From: Amycolatopsis sp. NBRC 101858
Lineage (GTDB): Bacteria > Actinomycetota > Actinomycetes > Mycobacteriales > Pseudonocardiaceae
Assembly: GCF_030269325.1 (NCBI RefSeq)
Contig: NZ_BSTD01000001.1
Location: 1,318,681-1,382,680 of the forward strand
Length of the DNA: 64,000 bases
Reading direction: 5' to 3'
Numbering within the stretch: position 1 is the first letter of the stretch; the number at the start of each line of letters is the position of its first letter. Below, in pieces: positions 1 to 8,946 of this stretch. Under the pieces are notes generated by a model that was not told where the DNA came from, searched no databases, and saw only the letters and a program-made list of their open reading frames with translations. The position numbers and the translations under genes were made by a program.

Positions 1-4
1 CGCG

Positions 5-109
5 ATGCCCCCTCAATCACGCGAGATGCCCCGCAGGACACGCGAACCGACCCTCCAGGTACGCCGGCCGACCCTCCAGGTACGCCCGCCGACCCTCCGG
101 GCGCCTGAA
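5..109. repeat. Tandem 21-bp intergenic repeat array (left copy)
   Basis: Five consecutive 21-bp units can be laid end to end from position 5 to 109; a sixth, degenerate unit may follow. Typical units begin ccgaccctccaggtacg and end in gcgaa, gccgg or cccg. The same family forms ten units at 53009-53218. The array lies beyond the stop codon of the HtrA-like gene and may continue past the left edge. The rest of the stretch up to 247 shows no gene. Confidence 0.8.
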
Positions 110-247
110 CCCGGCCACAAATGCGGCCACGCGCGACCGGCATCGAATGCCTGATCGCGCGTGGCCTTGTGGGTCCGGCCCCGAGATGCGGGGGTCGAGC
201 CAGTGCTGGTCTCGGCCGCGCCAAGGCGGCCGAGCGTCTGGAAGGGA

Positions 248-1681
248 TCAGTTGGCCGGGACGGGCTGTCCGCCGAGGGTCACCTCGACCGTGCGGCCGT
301 CGGAGAGGGTGAACGTCGCCTTCTCGTCCGGGGCGCGGGTGCGAATCGCGGCGACCAGCGTGTCGGACGTGTCGATGTTCCGGTCGTCGATCTTCGTCAC
401 GATGTCGCCGGACTTGAGGCCGGCCTTCTCCGCCGGGCTGCCGGCGGTGATGGCGCCGAGCTTCGCGCCGCCCTGCGGGGCGTCCGTGACCTGCGCGCCG
501 ATGTAGGTCTGCACCGCCTGGCCGGTCTTGATGATCGTGTCCGCGGTGCGGCGGGCCTGGTCGATCGGGATGGCGAACCCGATGCCGACGTTGCCGCTCT
601 CGGAACCGCCCTGGCCCTGGCCGGACGCCGACTGCGGGCTGTAGATCGCCGAGTTGATGCCGATGACCTGGCCGGCCATGTTCGACAGCGGCCCGCCCGA
701 GTTGCCCGGGTTGATCGCGGCGTCGGTCTGGACGGCGTCCATCACCGTCTCCTGGCTGGCCTGGCCGCCACCCGCGCGCACCGGCCGGTGCAGCGAGCTG
801 ACGATGCCCGAGGTGACCGTGCCGGCCAGCTCGAACGGCGAGCCGATGGCGACGACCGACTGGCCGACCTTCAGGTCGTCGGACCGGCCGATCTCGACCG
901 GAGTCAGGTTGTTGACGCCGTCGACCTTGACGACCGCGATGTCGGTCGTCGGGTCGCGGCCGACGACCTTGGCGGCGGCCTTCTTGCCGTCCTGGAACAC
1001 GGCCTGGATCTGGCCGCCGTTCGCGGCGACCTCGACGACGTGGTTGTTGGTCAGGATGTAGCCGTCGGTGCTGATGACGAACCCCGAGCCCTCGCCGGCC
1101 CCCTGCTGCCCGCTGACCTGCAGCTCGACGACGCTCGGCGACAGCTTCTGCGCGACCGCCTCGACCGAGCCCGCGGGGGCGTTGCCGGTCTGCTGGGCCG
1201 GCTTCGGCGCGTCGAGCGCGTTGCTCGCCGGGCCGCCGGACGAGCCGCCGGTGAGGTACCCGACCGCCCCGCCCGCGACGCCGCCGACGAGCAGCGCCAC
1301 CAGCGCGACGCCGGCGAGCAGCTTCCCGCCGGACCGCTTCGGCTGAGCGGGCGGCGCCGGCGGCACGCCGTAGACGGACGTCCCGGACTGCGCGTACGGG
1401 TTGGGGTTCGGCGGCGGGTAGACGCTCTGCTGGGTCGAGCCCGACGGGGTCCCCGGTGCGGACCAGGGGCTGGGGTTCGGCGCCCCGTAGGACGGATCGG
1501 CCCCGGTCACCGCGTGGTAGGACGGCTCCGGCGCCGAGTACTGCGGCGTACCGCCGGACTCGGGTGTGGCGGCCTGGTCACCGTACGGGCTCCCCGCCCA
1601 GCCGCCCTGAGCGGCCTGCTGGCCGGTCTCGGGGTGCCGCGGCGCCGCGGGGTCCTGCGCGCTGGGGTCGTTCTCGGTCAT
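248..1681 (-). CDS. HtrA/DegP-type (S1C) membrane serine protease with PDZ domain
   Basis: A 477-residue protein. Residues 1-115 are a proline-, glycine- and serine-rich cytoplasmic tail, about 120-145 form one membrane helix, and the rest would face outside. The trypsin-like domain shows a complete triad: His214 in TNNHVV, Asp247 in TTDIAV and Ser328 in GNSGGPL. A PDZ domain occupies about 385-475. This is the architecture of mycobacterial PepD/HtrA, which handles damaged envelope proteins. An MprAB-like two-component pair lies 2 kb away on the same strand, and in mycobacteria MprAB controls pepD. Control by this pair is inference. The ATG start is well placed and the family assignment is secure. 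Confidence 0.93.
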   Translation of the reverse strand: MTENDPSAQDPAAPRHPETGQQAAQGGWAGSPYGDQAATPESGGTPQYSAPEPSYHAVTGADPSYGAPNPSPWSAPGTPSGSTQQSVYPPPNPNPYAQSGTSVYGVPPAPPAQPKRSGGKLLAGVALVALLVGGVAGGAVGYLTGGSSGGPASNALDAPKPAQQTGNAPAGSVEAVAQKLSPSVVELQVSGQQGAGEGSGFVISTDGYILTNNHVVEVAANGGQIQAVFQDGKKAAAKVVGRDPTTDIAVVKVDGVNNLTPVEIGRSDDLKVGQSVVAIGSPFELAGTVTSGIVSSLHRPVRAGGGQASQETVMDAVQTDAAINPGNSGGPLSNMAGQVIGINSAIYSPQSASGQGQGGSESGNVGIGFAIPIDQARRTADTIIKTGQAVQTYIGAQVTDAPQGGAKLGAITAGSPAEKAGLKSGDIVTKIDDRNIDTSDTLVAAIRTRAPDEKATFTLSDGRTVEVTLGGQPVPAN

Positions 1682-1753
1682 GTCATCACCTTGCGGGACG
1701 GTCCTGAGAGGTTCCTGAGCCGAACCTGTGCATCGGAGATGAGTATGGCCGGA

Positions 1754-2836
1754 TCAGCCCGCCGCGCGGAGCTTTTCCGCGATCTGCTCCGGCGTCGCGT
1801 CGTTGACCCACACCGCCATGCCCGATTCGGACCCCGCCAGGTACTTCAGCTTGTCCTTGGCGCGCAACACGGAAAACAGTTCCAGGTGAAGCCAGCCGAG
1901 CTCGCGGTCGCGGCGCACGGGCGCCTGGTGCCACGCCGCGATGTACGGCAGTGGCCGGTCGTACAGCGCGTCACACCGGCGCAGGACGTCGAGGTAGACG
2001 TCGGCGAAGTCGTCACGCTCGGCGTCGGTCAGGGCGGGGATGTCCGGAACCTGCCGGTGGGGCACCACGTGCACCTCGATCGGCCACCGTGCCGCCGGCG
2101 GCACGTACGCCGTCCAGTGCTCGCCGGACGCCACCACGCGCGCACCGGACTTCCGCTCGGCGGCCAGCACGTCGCCGAGCACCGGGCGGCCGTGCTCGGC
2201 CTGGTAAGCGCGGGCGACGTCGAGCATCCGCTCGGTCTTCGGCGTGACGAACGGGTAGCCGTAGATCTGCCCGTGCGGGTGCGACAGCGTGACGCCGATC
2301 TCCTCGCCGCGGTTCTCGAACGGGAAGACCTGTTCCACACCGGGCACTTCGGACAGTGCGGCCGTGCGGTCGGACCACGCGTCGACGACCGCGCGCACCT
2401 GCTTCGCGCTCAGCCGCGAGAAAGCGCCGTCGTGGTCGCTGGTGAAGCAGACGACCTCGCAGCGCCCGCGTCCGGGCCGCGTCGGCACCAGCCCGGCACC
2501 ATCCACAGTGGACGGCTCGCCGATGACATCCTCGGCGAAGGAAGGGAAGCGATTCTCGAAGACGACGACGTCGTAGTCGCTTTCGGGGATCTCGCTCGGT
2601 TTGCCGGGTTTGCTCGGGCACAGCGGACAGAGGTCGGCCGGCGGCTTGTAGGTCCGCGTCTGCCGGTGGGCGGCCATCGCGACCCACTCGCCGGTCAGCG
2701 GGTCCAGCCGGATCTCCGACGCGGCCGCGACGGGCGGCAGGTCGCGGGTGTCCTCGGCGACGCGATCGGGCGCGCCGGGCTGGTCGAAGTAGATGATCTC
2801 CCGGCCGTCGGCCAGGTGGCGTACGGTGCGCTTCAC
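1754..2836 (-). CDS. galT: Galactose-1-phosphate uridylyltransferase
   Basis: A 360-residue HIT-superfamily enzyme of the Leloir pathway that exchanges UMP between UDP-glucose and galactose-1-phosphate. The active-site motif HPHGQIYGYPF is at about 186-196; the histidine of HPH that carries the UMP is 188. CPLC at 70-73 supplies metal-binding cysteines, and a late VHVVPHR stretch matches the family. Length is normal. Its ATG overlaps the stop of the upstream DeoR-family gene by 4 nt, so the two are translationally coupled. No galK or galE is adjacent on the downstream side in this window. Confidence 0.95.
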   Translation of the reverse strand: MKRTVRHLADGREIIYFDQPGAPDRVAEDTRDLPPVAAASEIRLDPLTGEWVAMAAHRQTRTYKPPADLCPLCPSKPGKPSEIPESDYDVVVFENRFPSFAEDVIGEPSTVDGAGLVPTRPGRGRCEVVCFTSDHDGAFSRLSAKQVRAVVDAWSDRTAALSEVPGVEQVFPFENRGEEIGVTLSHPHGQIYGYPFVTPKTERMLDVARAYQAEHGRPVLGDVLAAERKSGARVVASGEHWTAYVPPAARWPIEVHVVPHRQVPDIPALTDAERDDFADVYLDVLRRCDALYDRPLPYIAAWHQAPVRRDRELGWLHLELFSVLRAKDKLKYLAGSESGMAVWVNDATPEQIAEKLRAAG

Positions 2837-3633
2837 GCTTCTTCGGCCTCGACTGTCTCCGCCGTTTCGGCGATCATGAGTTCCGTTGCCCTTTCGGCGA
2901 GTATTTCCTTGGCCTCGTCGGAGATCCCGTCATCGGTGACGACGACGTCGGCCTCGTCCAGGTCGGCGATCGTGGAGATCCCGACGGTGCCCCACTTGGT
3001 GTGGTCGGCGAGCACGACGAGCTTGCGCCCGGCCTCGACCAGCGCGCGGTCGGTCTCGCTCTCGGTGAGGTTCGGCGTCGTGAAGCCCGGCCCGTCGGCC
3101 ATCCCGTGCACGCCGAGGAAGACGACATCGAGGTGCAGCGACCGCAGGCTGTGCACGGCGACCGGCCCGACCAGCGCGTCCGACGGCGTCCGCACCCCGC
3201 CGGTGAGCACGACGGTGCGATCCGGCTGCGTCGACCCGCGGAGCACGTCGGCGACCTGGATCGAGTTGGTCACGATGGTGAGCCCCGGGATGGCGTCGAG
3301 CGCGCGGGCGAGCGTCCACGTGGTGGTGCCGGCGGAGATGCCGATCGCGGTGCCGGGCCGCACGAGCGTCGCGGCGAGCTCGGCGATGGCTTCCTTTTGC
3401 GCGCGCTGGCGCACGGACTTGGCCTCGAAGCCGGGTTCGTCGGTGCTCTTGCCGACGATCGAAGTGGCACCGCCGTAGACCTTCTCGACGAGCCCGCGCC
3501 CGGCGAGGACGTCGAGGTCGCGGCGCACCGTCATGTCGGAGACACCCAGCCTGGTCACGAGGTCACTGACCCGGACCGCTCCGGTCCGGCGTGCCTCTTC
3601 CAGGATCACCGCCTGTCGCTGACGCGCCAGCAC
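2833..3633 (-). CDS. DeoR/GlpR-family sugar-responsive repressor
   Basis: A 266-residue regulator with an N-terminal DeoR winged helix (about 6-60, containing the signature VSDMTVRRDLDVLAGRGLV) and a C-terminal DeoR sugar-phosphate sensor domain (about 75-245, with GISAGTTTW and LTGGVR). It is the first gene of a coupled pair with galT and probably controls galactose use, with a sugar phosphate as inducer. That role is inferred from position. An ATCCTA block at 3672-3677 reads as a TAGGAT-like -10 element for this leftward unit. Confidence 0.9.
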   Translation of the reverse strand: MLARQRQAVILEEARRTGAVRVSDLVTRLGVSDMTVRRDLDVLAGRGLVEKVYGGATSIVGKSTDEPGFEAKSVRQRAQKEAIAELAATLVRPGTAIGISAGTTTWTLARALDAIPGLTIVTNSIQVADVLRGSTQPDRTVVLTGGVRTPSDALVGPVAVHSLRSLHLDVVFLGVHGMADGPGFTTPNLTESETDRALVEAGRKLVVLADHTKWGTVGISTIADLDEADVVVTDDGISDEAKEILAERATELMIAETAETVEAEEA

Positions 3634-3778
3634 CGCTCAACTCCGTCCCCGTCACACCCCAACCACACAAAATCCTACACGATTCAACACGGTATCCGCA
3701 GGGTCGACGTGGGTGAACTTCGAAAGACCAGGTCACGGAGTCCAGGCGACAGCGTGGACTAACAACACCACGACGGGG

Positions 3779-5188
3779 TCAGCCGGGCGCCCCCGGCAGC
3801 CGGATCGTCATCAGCGCGCCGCCCTCGGGCGCCCGCGCCGCGTACACCGCGCCGCCGTGCCGCTCGGCCGCGTGCTTGACGATCGCCAGGCCGAGGCCCG
3901 AACCGGGCAGCGTCCGCGCCTCCGACGAGCGGTAGAAGCGGTCGAACACCTTGGGCAGGTCCTCCTCGGCGATGCCCGGGCCGGCGTCGGCGACCTCGAC
4001 CACGGCGGTGCCGTCGCCGAGCGGGTACAGCCGCACCCAGACCGTCGCGTCCGGCGGCGAGAACTTCACCGCGTTGTCGAGCAGGTTCAGCACGGCCCGC
4101 TCGATCGAGCTGTTGTCGCCGGTGAGCACCCACGGCTGCAGCGAGACGTCGAAGTTGATCTCGCCCGCACGCCGTCGCGCCCGGTCGAGCGCGCGCTCGA
4201 CGACGTCCAGCAGCTCGACGCGCTCGAAGCGTTCGCGCGGCTCGTCCTGGCGCGCGAGCTCGACGAGGTCGCCGATGAGCTGCGTCAGCTCGTCGAGCTG
4301 GCCGCTGATGTCGGCGACGATGTCCACGCGGTCGGCGTCCGGCAGCGGCGGCGCGCCCGGCTTGCTCGCGGCGAGCAGCAGCTCGAGGTTGGTGCGCAGC
4401 GACGTCAACGGCGTCCGCAGCTCGTGTCCCGCGTCCGCGACCAGCTGGCGCTGGCGTTCCTGCGAGTCCGCGACCGTGCCGAGCATGGTGTTGAAGCTCG
4501 TGGTGAGGCGCGCCAGCTCGTCGTCGCCGCTGACCGGGATCGGCCGCAGGTCGCCGGTTTTGGCGACGCGCTCGGCGGCCGAGGTCAGCCGGTCGACCGG
4601 GCGCAGGCCGGTCCGCGCGACCGCCGTCCCCGCCGCGGCGGCGACCAGGATGCCGGCGCCGCCGATCAGGAACAGCACCAGCGCGAGCTCGTTCAGCGTG
4701 CGCTTGGTCGGCTGCATCGACTGGGCGAGCACGATGGCCTCGCCGTGCCCGGTGGGCAGCGCGACGACCCGGCTGTCGGTGCGGAAGTCCGTCCGCATCG
4801 ACTCCGGTGAATCCCCGTTCGCCACGTTCAGCTCGTCCTGGCCGAACGGCGGCGCCGAGCTCGAGAGCGGGTAGGTCATCACGGCGTGCTGGACGTCGGG
4901 CGCGGCGGTGAGCTGCCCGATCTGCAGGTCGGCGCTGGCCAGGAACGCGCCGGGCACCTGCCGCAGCTCGGTCTGCACCTGGGGCGACGCGACGGCCGCC
5001 TGGGCGCGCGCCATCAGGCCGTCGTCCAGCTGCTGGTAGAGGTTGCTGCGCACGACCATGTACGCGCCGAGCGACACCAGCGCGACGGCGCCGGCGACAC
5101 AGGCGGCGGCGAGCAGCGTCACCCGGCCGCGCAGCGAGAACCGGCGCGTCCCCCAGCGCGTGCCGCGAGGATCGCCGGGTTCGGTCAC
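3779..5188 (-). CDS. MprB-like sensor histidine kinase
   Basis: A 469-residue membrane kinase starting at a GTG that overlaps the response-regulator stop (GTGA); longer in-frame starts would run deep into that gene. Membrane helix 1 is at about 22-46, an extracellular sensor at 47-165 and helix 2 at about 167-190, followed by a HAMP linker. The HisKA motif [14 protein letters not shown] carries His255. The HATPase domain has [11 protein letters not shown] (N box), DAGPGI and [10 protein letters not shown]. It is the partner of the OmpR-type regulator just upstream. Domain order and operon form match MprAB-type envelope-stress systems of actinobacteria. Confidence 0.92.
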   Translation of the reverse strand: MTEPGDPRGTRWGTRRFSLRGRVTLLAAACVAGAVALVSLGAYMVVRSNLYQQLDDGLMARAQAAVASPQVQTELRQVPGAFLASADLQIGQLTAAPDVQHAVMTYPLSSSAPPFGQDELNVANGDSPESMRTDFRTDSRVVALPTGHGEAIVLAQSMQPTKRTLNELALVLFLIGGAGILVAAAAGTAVARTGLRPVDRLTSAAERVAKTGDLRPIPVSGDDELARLTTSFNTMLGTVADSQERQRQLVADAGHELRTPLTSLRTNLELLLAASKPGAPPLPDADRVDIVADISGQLDELTQLIGDLVELARQDEPRERFERVELLDVVERALDRARRRAGEINFDVSLQPWVLTGDNSSIERAVLNLLDNAVKFSPPDATVWVRLYPLGDGTAVVEVADAGPGIAEEDLPKVFDRFYRSSEARTLPGSGLGLAIVKHAAERHGGAVYAARAPEGGALMTIRLPGAPG

Positions 5189-5877
5189 GGCGGGGTTTCC
5201 CTCAGGACGTACCCCACTCCCCGCACCGTATGGATCAGCCTCGGCTCCCCCTCGGCCTCCGTCTTGCGGCGCAAGTAGCCGACGTAGACCTCCAGCGCGT
5301 TGCCCGACGTCGGGAAGTCGTAACCCCATACTTCCTCCAGTATCCGGCCCCGCGTGAGGACGTGCTTCGGGTAGGAAAGGAACAGTTCCAGCAGTGCGAA
5401 CTCGGTCCGGGTCAGGCTGATCTCGCGGCCGTCGCGGCGGACCTCGCGCGTGCCCGGGTCGAGCGTCAGGTCCGCGAACGACAGCATCTCCGAGGCCTGG
5501 CCGTTCTGGGCCTCCGGGCTGGCGCGGCGCAGCAGCGCCCGCAGCCGGGCGAGCAGCTCTTCCAGCGCGAACGGCTTCGGCAGGTAGTCGTCGGCGCCGG
5601 CGTCCAGCCCGGACACCCGGTCGGAGACGGTGTCGCGCGCGGTGAGCACGAGGATCGGCAGGTCGTCGCCGGTGCTGCGCAGGCGGCGGGCCACCTCGAG
5701 GCCGTCGAGCCGGGGCATCATGACGTCGAGGACCATCGCGTCCGGACGGTCGGCGATGATCGCCTCCAGGGCTTGCGCACCGTCGCTGGCCAGCTGGACC
5801 TGGTAACCGTTGAACTCCAGGGACCGCCGGAGCGACTCACGGACGGCGCGGTCGTCGTCCACCACAAGGATGCGCAT
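5185..5877 (-). CDS. OmpR-family response regulator, MprA-like
   Basis: A 230-residue regulator. The receiver domain spans 1-115 with acidic pocket DDD at 7-9, phospho-acceptor Asp51 in MVLDVMMP and Lys102 in LPKPF. The OmpR winged helix covers about 135-228 and ends in [11 protein letters not shown]. It is the promoter-proximal gene of a two-gene unit with the downstream histidine kinase, sharing a 4-nt overlap. The 68-nt upstream gap is A+T-rich for this genome (ttttactcagcgtgctgaga) and probably holds the promoter. Confidence 0.94.
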   Translation of the reverse strand: MRILVVDDDRAVRESLRRSLEFNGYQVQLASDGAQALEAIIADRPDAMVLDVMMPRLDGLEVARRLRSTGDDLPILVLTARDTVSDRVSGLDAGADDYLPKPFALEELLARLRALLRRASPEAQNGQASEMLSFADLTLDPGTREVRRDGREISLTRTEFALLELFLSYPKHVLTRGRILEEVWGYDFPTSGNALEVYVGYLRRKTEAEGEPRLIHTVRGVGYVLRETPP

Positions 5878-5945
5878 GGCGACAGTTTTACTCAGCGTGC
5901 TGAGACTCGCCTAAGAACACACACAGAACTAACAAAGAGATTCCC

Positions 5946-6554
5946 TCACTCCGGCGCTCGCGCGACCGGCGCGTTCCAGTGCCGCCAGAGCGCGATCATC
6001 CTCACGGTGACTACGGCGGCGGCCGAGACCACGGTGACCGGCCCCTCCGGTAGTCGCACAGCGTGACCGACCGCGACGAGCACCGAGCCGGCCAGCGCGG
6101 CCACGGCGTAGATCTCTTTCCGCAGGACCAGAGGGATTTCCCGGAGCAGGAGGTCACGCACGGCGCCGCCGCCGATCCCGGTGGTCATCCCGATCAGGCA
6201 CGCGGCGTAGATGGTCGCGCCGGCGTTGAGCGCGATGGTCGTCCCGGCGGTGGCGAAGACGCCGAGCCCGAGCGCGTCGGCGAGCAGCACACCCCGCCGC
6301 AGCCGCGCGACCTGCGGATGGAAGGCGAAGACGACCAGGGCGGTCACGGCGCAGACGGCGAGGTAGGGCCAGTTCCGCAGCGTCGTGGGCGGGTGGATGC
6401 CGAGCAGGACGTCCCGGATGACGCCGCCGCCGAGCGCGGTGGTGAGCCCGACGACGACCACGCCGAAGACGTCGAGCCGAGCCCGCACGGCGGCGAGCGC
6501 CCCGGACGCCGCGAAGGCGACGAGCCCGAGGAACTCCAGCGCCGTGAGCAGCAT
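5946..6554 (-). CDS. TRIC / UPF0126-family membrane protein
   Basis: A 202-residue protein made almost entirely of membrane helices (about seven), in two pseudo-repeats. Each repeat carries the family signature: GGGVIRDVLLG near 43 and GGGAVRDLLLREIP near 128. Prokaryotic members form trimeric cation channels, but the in vivo role in bacteria is unsettled. The gene ends 68 nt before the MprA-like gene on the same strand. Its start abuts the stop of the upstream orphan response regulator, so the two could be co-transcribed. Confidence 0.9.
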   Translation of the reverse strand: MLLTALEFLGLVAFAASGALAAVRARLDVFGVVVVGLTTALGGGVIRDVLLGIHPPTTLRNWPYLAVCAVTALVVFAFHPQVARLRRGVLLADALGLGVFATAGTTIALNAGATIYAACLIGMTTGIGGGAVRDLLLREIPLVLRKEIYAVAALAGSVLVAVGHAVRLPEGPVTVVSAAAVVTVRMIALWRHWNAPVARAPE

Positions 6555-7208
6555 CTACTGGTCGAGCAGGCCACCGCGGTAGGCCAGCAGGGCGGCCTGC
6601 ACGCGGTTCGCCGCCCCGATCTTGGAGAGCACGGCGGAGACGTACCCCTTGACGGTGGCTTCGGACAGGTGCAGGCGTCCGCCGATCTCGGCGTTGGAAA
6701 GCCCTTGCCCGATGAGCGCGACGACCTCGCGTTCGCGTTCGGACAGTGAGGCGAGCAGCTTCCGGGCGGGCTGGGCGGCGCGCTGTTCGTCCCGGTGGGA
6801 CTGAACCATCCGCGCGGCGACCCCCGGATCGAGGACGGCGCCCCCGCGCGCGAGGTCCCTGACCGCCCTGAGCAGCGCGGCCGGGTCGATGTCCTTGAGG
6901 AGGAAGCCGTTGGCACCGAGCCGCAGCGCGAGGCTGACGTACTCGTCGATGTCGAAGGTGGTCAGCATGGCCACGGTGGGCGGATCGGGGAGGGCGAGGA
7001 TGGCCCTCAGCGCCCTGATCCCATCATCAGGAGCCCGCATCTTGATGTCGAGCAGGGCGACATCGGGGTGATAACGCCGGGCGACCTCCACTGCGGATCT
7101 GCCATCGGAGGCCTCGCCCACGATCTCGATGTCCTGAGCCCCGGACATCATCGCGCGCAACCCCGAGCGCACCAGTTCCTCGTCGTCGGCGAACATGAGC
7201 TTGATCAA
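6555..7208 (-). CDS. Orphan NarL/LuxR-type response regulator (TTG start)
   Basis: A 217-residue two-domain regulator with phospho-acceptor Asp54 in ALLDIKM and a C-terminal LuxR helix-turn-helix (about 155-217, LSEREREVVALIGQGLSNAEI). The start is set by a GGAGGG ribosome-binding site 5 nt before a TTG codon; an upstream TTG at 7223 lacks a site. No sensor kinase is adjacent on either side, so the partner must be elsewhere. A 274-nt gap up to the tRNA gene holds its promoter but no recognisable gene. Confidence 0.9.
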   Translation of the reverse strand: MIKLMFADDEELVRSGLRAMMSGAQDIEIVGEASDGRSAVEVARRYHPDVALLDIKMRAPDDGIRALRAILALPDPPTVAMLTTFDIDEYVSLALRLGANGFLLKDIDPAALLRAVRDLARGGAVLDPGVAARMVQSHRDEQRAAQPARKLLASLSEREREVVALIGQGLSNAEIGGRLHLSEATVKGYVSAVLSKIGAANRVQAALLAYRGGLLDQ

Positions 7209-7482
7209 CGAAGCCCTCCGCAACAGCCAGTAGGAGGCGGCTCCCCGCGTCCCGTTAACGAAGGTTACCTACTGTTGTTCAGCAGTTCGAAACCAGACAC
7301 GACCAGGTGAGGCGCTGGTCCGTCCAGGTCAGGTCGGGTGGGCGCTCCGGCGGGGTGTATCCCGGGGCTTGGACATGCCGCAGAACCACTCACCTGGGTG
7401 ACGACGAGAGTCGGGCTACTCCATCCGTGCCCCTGCTGCTGAGTCCTGCTTCGGCAAGCTAAGCTTGAGTCGGCAGTTGTAG

Positions 7483-7555
7483 GCCCTCGTAGCTCAGGGG
7501 ATAGAGCACCGCTCTCCTAAAGCGGGTGTCGCAGGTTCGAATCCTGCCGGGGGCA
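7483..7555 (+). tRNA. tRNA-Arg (anticodon CCT)
   Basis: A complete 73-nt cloverleaf without encoded CCA. The acceptor stem GCCCTCG (7483-7489) pairs with CGGGGGC (7548-7554). The anticodon stem CCGCT/AGCGG encloses the loop ctcctaa, giving anticodon CCT at 7516-7518. The T arm is gcagg-ttcgaat-cctgc. The 3' half doubles as the attachment site of an integrated element, whose integration leaves the tRNA sequence intact. Confidence 0.97.
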
Positions 7556-7557
7556 CA
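7519..7557 (+). repeat. attL (tRNA-side attachment repeat)
   Basis: A 39-bp direct repeat beginning aaagcgggtgtcgcagg at the tail of the tRNA-Arg anticodon loop and ending gggggcaca just past its 3' end. It is identical to 19320-19358. The bases on either side differ between the two copies, which fixes the repeat limits. Confidence 0.95.
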
Positions 7558-7560
7558 AAA

Positions 7561-7586
7561 CCCCTGGTCGGGCAGATGACCAGGGG
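7561..7586. terminator. Hairpin terminator between tRNA-Arg and int
   Basis: A perfect 9-bp stem CCCCTGGTC / GACCAGGGG with an 8-nt loop lies just after attL. It is placed to end tRNA transcription from the left and integrase transcription from the right. It belongs to the element, not the chromosome. Confidence 0.75.
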
Positions 7587-7609
7587 CTTCGTATTAGGCC
7601 AACCCTCGC

Positions 7610-8770
7610 TTAACCCTCATCTTTGGGAAGCTCGATCTTCGGGCGCTCAGCCAGCGCCGGACCGACGTCCTCGCCCACAACGCCCCGTTCCATATAGTCC
7701 TCTTGAGTCGTGCTGATTCGCTCGTGTCCGAGGTAGTCGGCAATCTCGCGAGCGGTCAGGCCGGCATCATCAAGGACCCCGGCGACGTAGTGCCGGAAGT
7801 CGTGCGGGTGCAGACCCTTGTACGGCGTCTTCTCAACGACCGTCCGGAACCGCGCCCGGGTGTTGTCCGGGTCCCGCAAGGTGCCGGTCGCCGACGGGAA
7901 CACCCATTGCGTCTCAGCGTCCGCCTGACGACGTTTGAGGATGTCCATCACCCAACCAGGCGGGCGGATCGTACGCATACCTGCGCGGCTCTTGGTGTGG
8001 TCCTGCACGAACAGGCCCCTCCCGGTCACCCGAATCGCAGTTCCGTGGAACCGAATCGTGCCGGCGTCGAAGTTGACCGAGGTGTCCCAGTCGAGTGCAA
8101 GCAGTTCGCCGATACGGCAGCCGAGCCCGGAGAGCACATCGACCATGTCGACCAAGTCCCATCGCTTCGCATTCTCGGCGGCGTGGAACACCCCGAGAAT
8201 GGGACTGATGGACTTCGCATTGACCGTACGTTCTTTCTTGCGCTTCTTGGCGCCCAGACTCTCGATCTCACGGACCGGGTTCTTATCGAGCGCGTCATGT
8301 CGGACGACCAGAGCGAAGATCCCGGACAGCACCACTTTGACGTGTGATGCCGCACCACGACCGTTGCGATCCCGCGTCTCCGTGATCAGGCGATTGACTG
8401 TTGAGACACGGATGTCTCGGACGCGAAGGTGCCCCATGGGCGTTGCCAAGTAGCGATTCCACGTGTCGCGATACTCCCGCTTGGTGCGCGCGGCTTTGCT
8501 TGATTCGTCAATCGACCTCAACCACATGTCCGCCGCCACGGAGACTTTGGTTTCCGCCTTGATCTCGCCGTCACCCGACCTTCGCGCACGGTCACGCAAG
8601 GCTTCGAGCAGGTTGTTGATCGCTTTGGCTTTCGTTGTTCCGACCCGTTCGACCGGACGCGTAACGCCGTCGTAGTCCTTGTAATTCGCTACTGCGCGCG
8701 ATCCACCTTGCGGCAGCTCGTACGTGCGGATCTTTCCCCACGTTCCCAGCGGGAGCGGTGGCCGGCCCAT
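7610..8770 (-). CDS. int: Tyrosine site-specific integrase of the AICE
   Basis: A 386-residue tyrosine recombinase that integrates and excises the element at tRNA-Arg. An N-terminal SAM-like core-binding region lies at about 72-165. The catalytic domain (about 185-370) shows Arg219 in GCRIGEL, Lys260, His323 and Arg326 in HPHDFRH, His349 in LGHERISTT and the nucleophile Tyr359. The ATG overlaps the xis stop (ATGA), which fixes the start; longer frames would overlap xis. It lies next to attL, as in pSAM2-type elements. Confidence 0.95.
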   Translation of the reverse strand: MGRPPLPLGTWGKIRTYELPQGGSRAVANYKDYDGVTRPVERVGTTKAKAINNLLEALRDRARRSGDGEIKAETKVSVAADMWLRSIDESSKAARTKREYRDTWNRYLATPMGHLRVRDIRVSTVNRLITETRDRNGRGAASHVKVVLSGIFALVVRHDALDKNPVREIESLGAKKRKKERTVNAKSISPILGVFHAAENAKRWDLVDMVDVLSGLGCRIGELLALDWDTSVNFDAGTIRFHGTAIRVTGRGLFVQDHTKSRAGMRTIRPPGWVMDILKRRQADAETQWVFPSATGTLRDPDNTRARFRTVVEKTPYKGLHPHDFRHYVAGVLDDAGLTAREIADYLGHERISTTQEDYMERGVVGEDVGPALAERPKIELPKDEG

Positions 8771-8946
8771 CAGACCACCCCTTGCTCGTCGACCCACGAA
8801 TCGACGTCCTCGGAGCGGTAGCGGACGTACTTGCCGATGCGGCGGCCGGTCGGCCCGTAGCCCTTGGTACGCCACTGGTACAGAGTGTTCTTCGGAATGC
8901 CGAGGTAGTCGGCGACGTCGTCGATGCTGAGCAGCTTGCTATTCAT
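8770..8946 (-). CDS. xis: Excisionase-like helix-turn-helix protein
   Basis: A 58-residue MerR-like/HTH_17 DNA-binding protein: LSIDDVADYLGIPKNTLYQW forms the helix-turn-helix and a basic wing follows (RRIGKYVRYR). Xis proteins bend DNA near the att site to favour excision by Int. The ATG overlaps the end of rep by 8 nt and its stop overlaps the int start by 4 nt, giving a rep-xis-int unit typical of AICEs. Confidence 0.9.
   Translation of the reverse strand: MNSKLLSIDDVADYLGIPKNTLYQWRTKGYGPTGRRIGKYVRYRSEDVDSWVDEQGVV

Noticed and set aside
161..3478. A 1105-codon open frame on the + strand opposite the protease, galT and DeoR genes
   Set aside because: It is the antisense shadow of three well-supported genes; its translation is Arg/Gly/Asp-rich low-complexity text with no family match, as usual in GC-rich DNA.
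3779..5329. A longer MprB-like kinase starting at 5329
   Set aside because: It would overlap the response regulator by 145 nt; the GTG at 5188 in a GTGA overlap gives the normal N-terminus.
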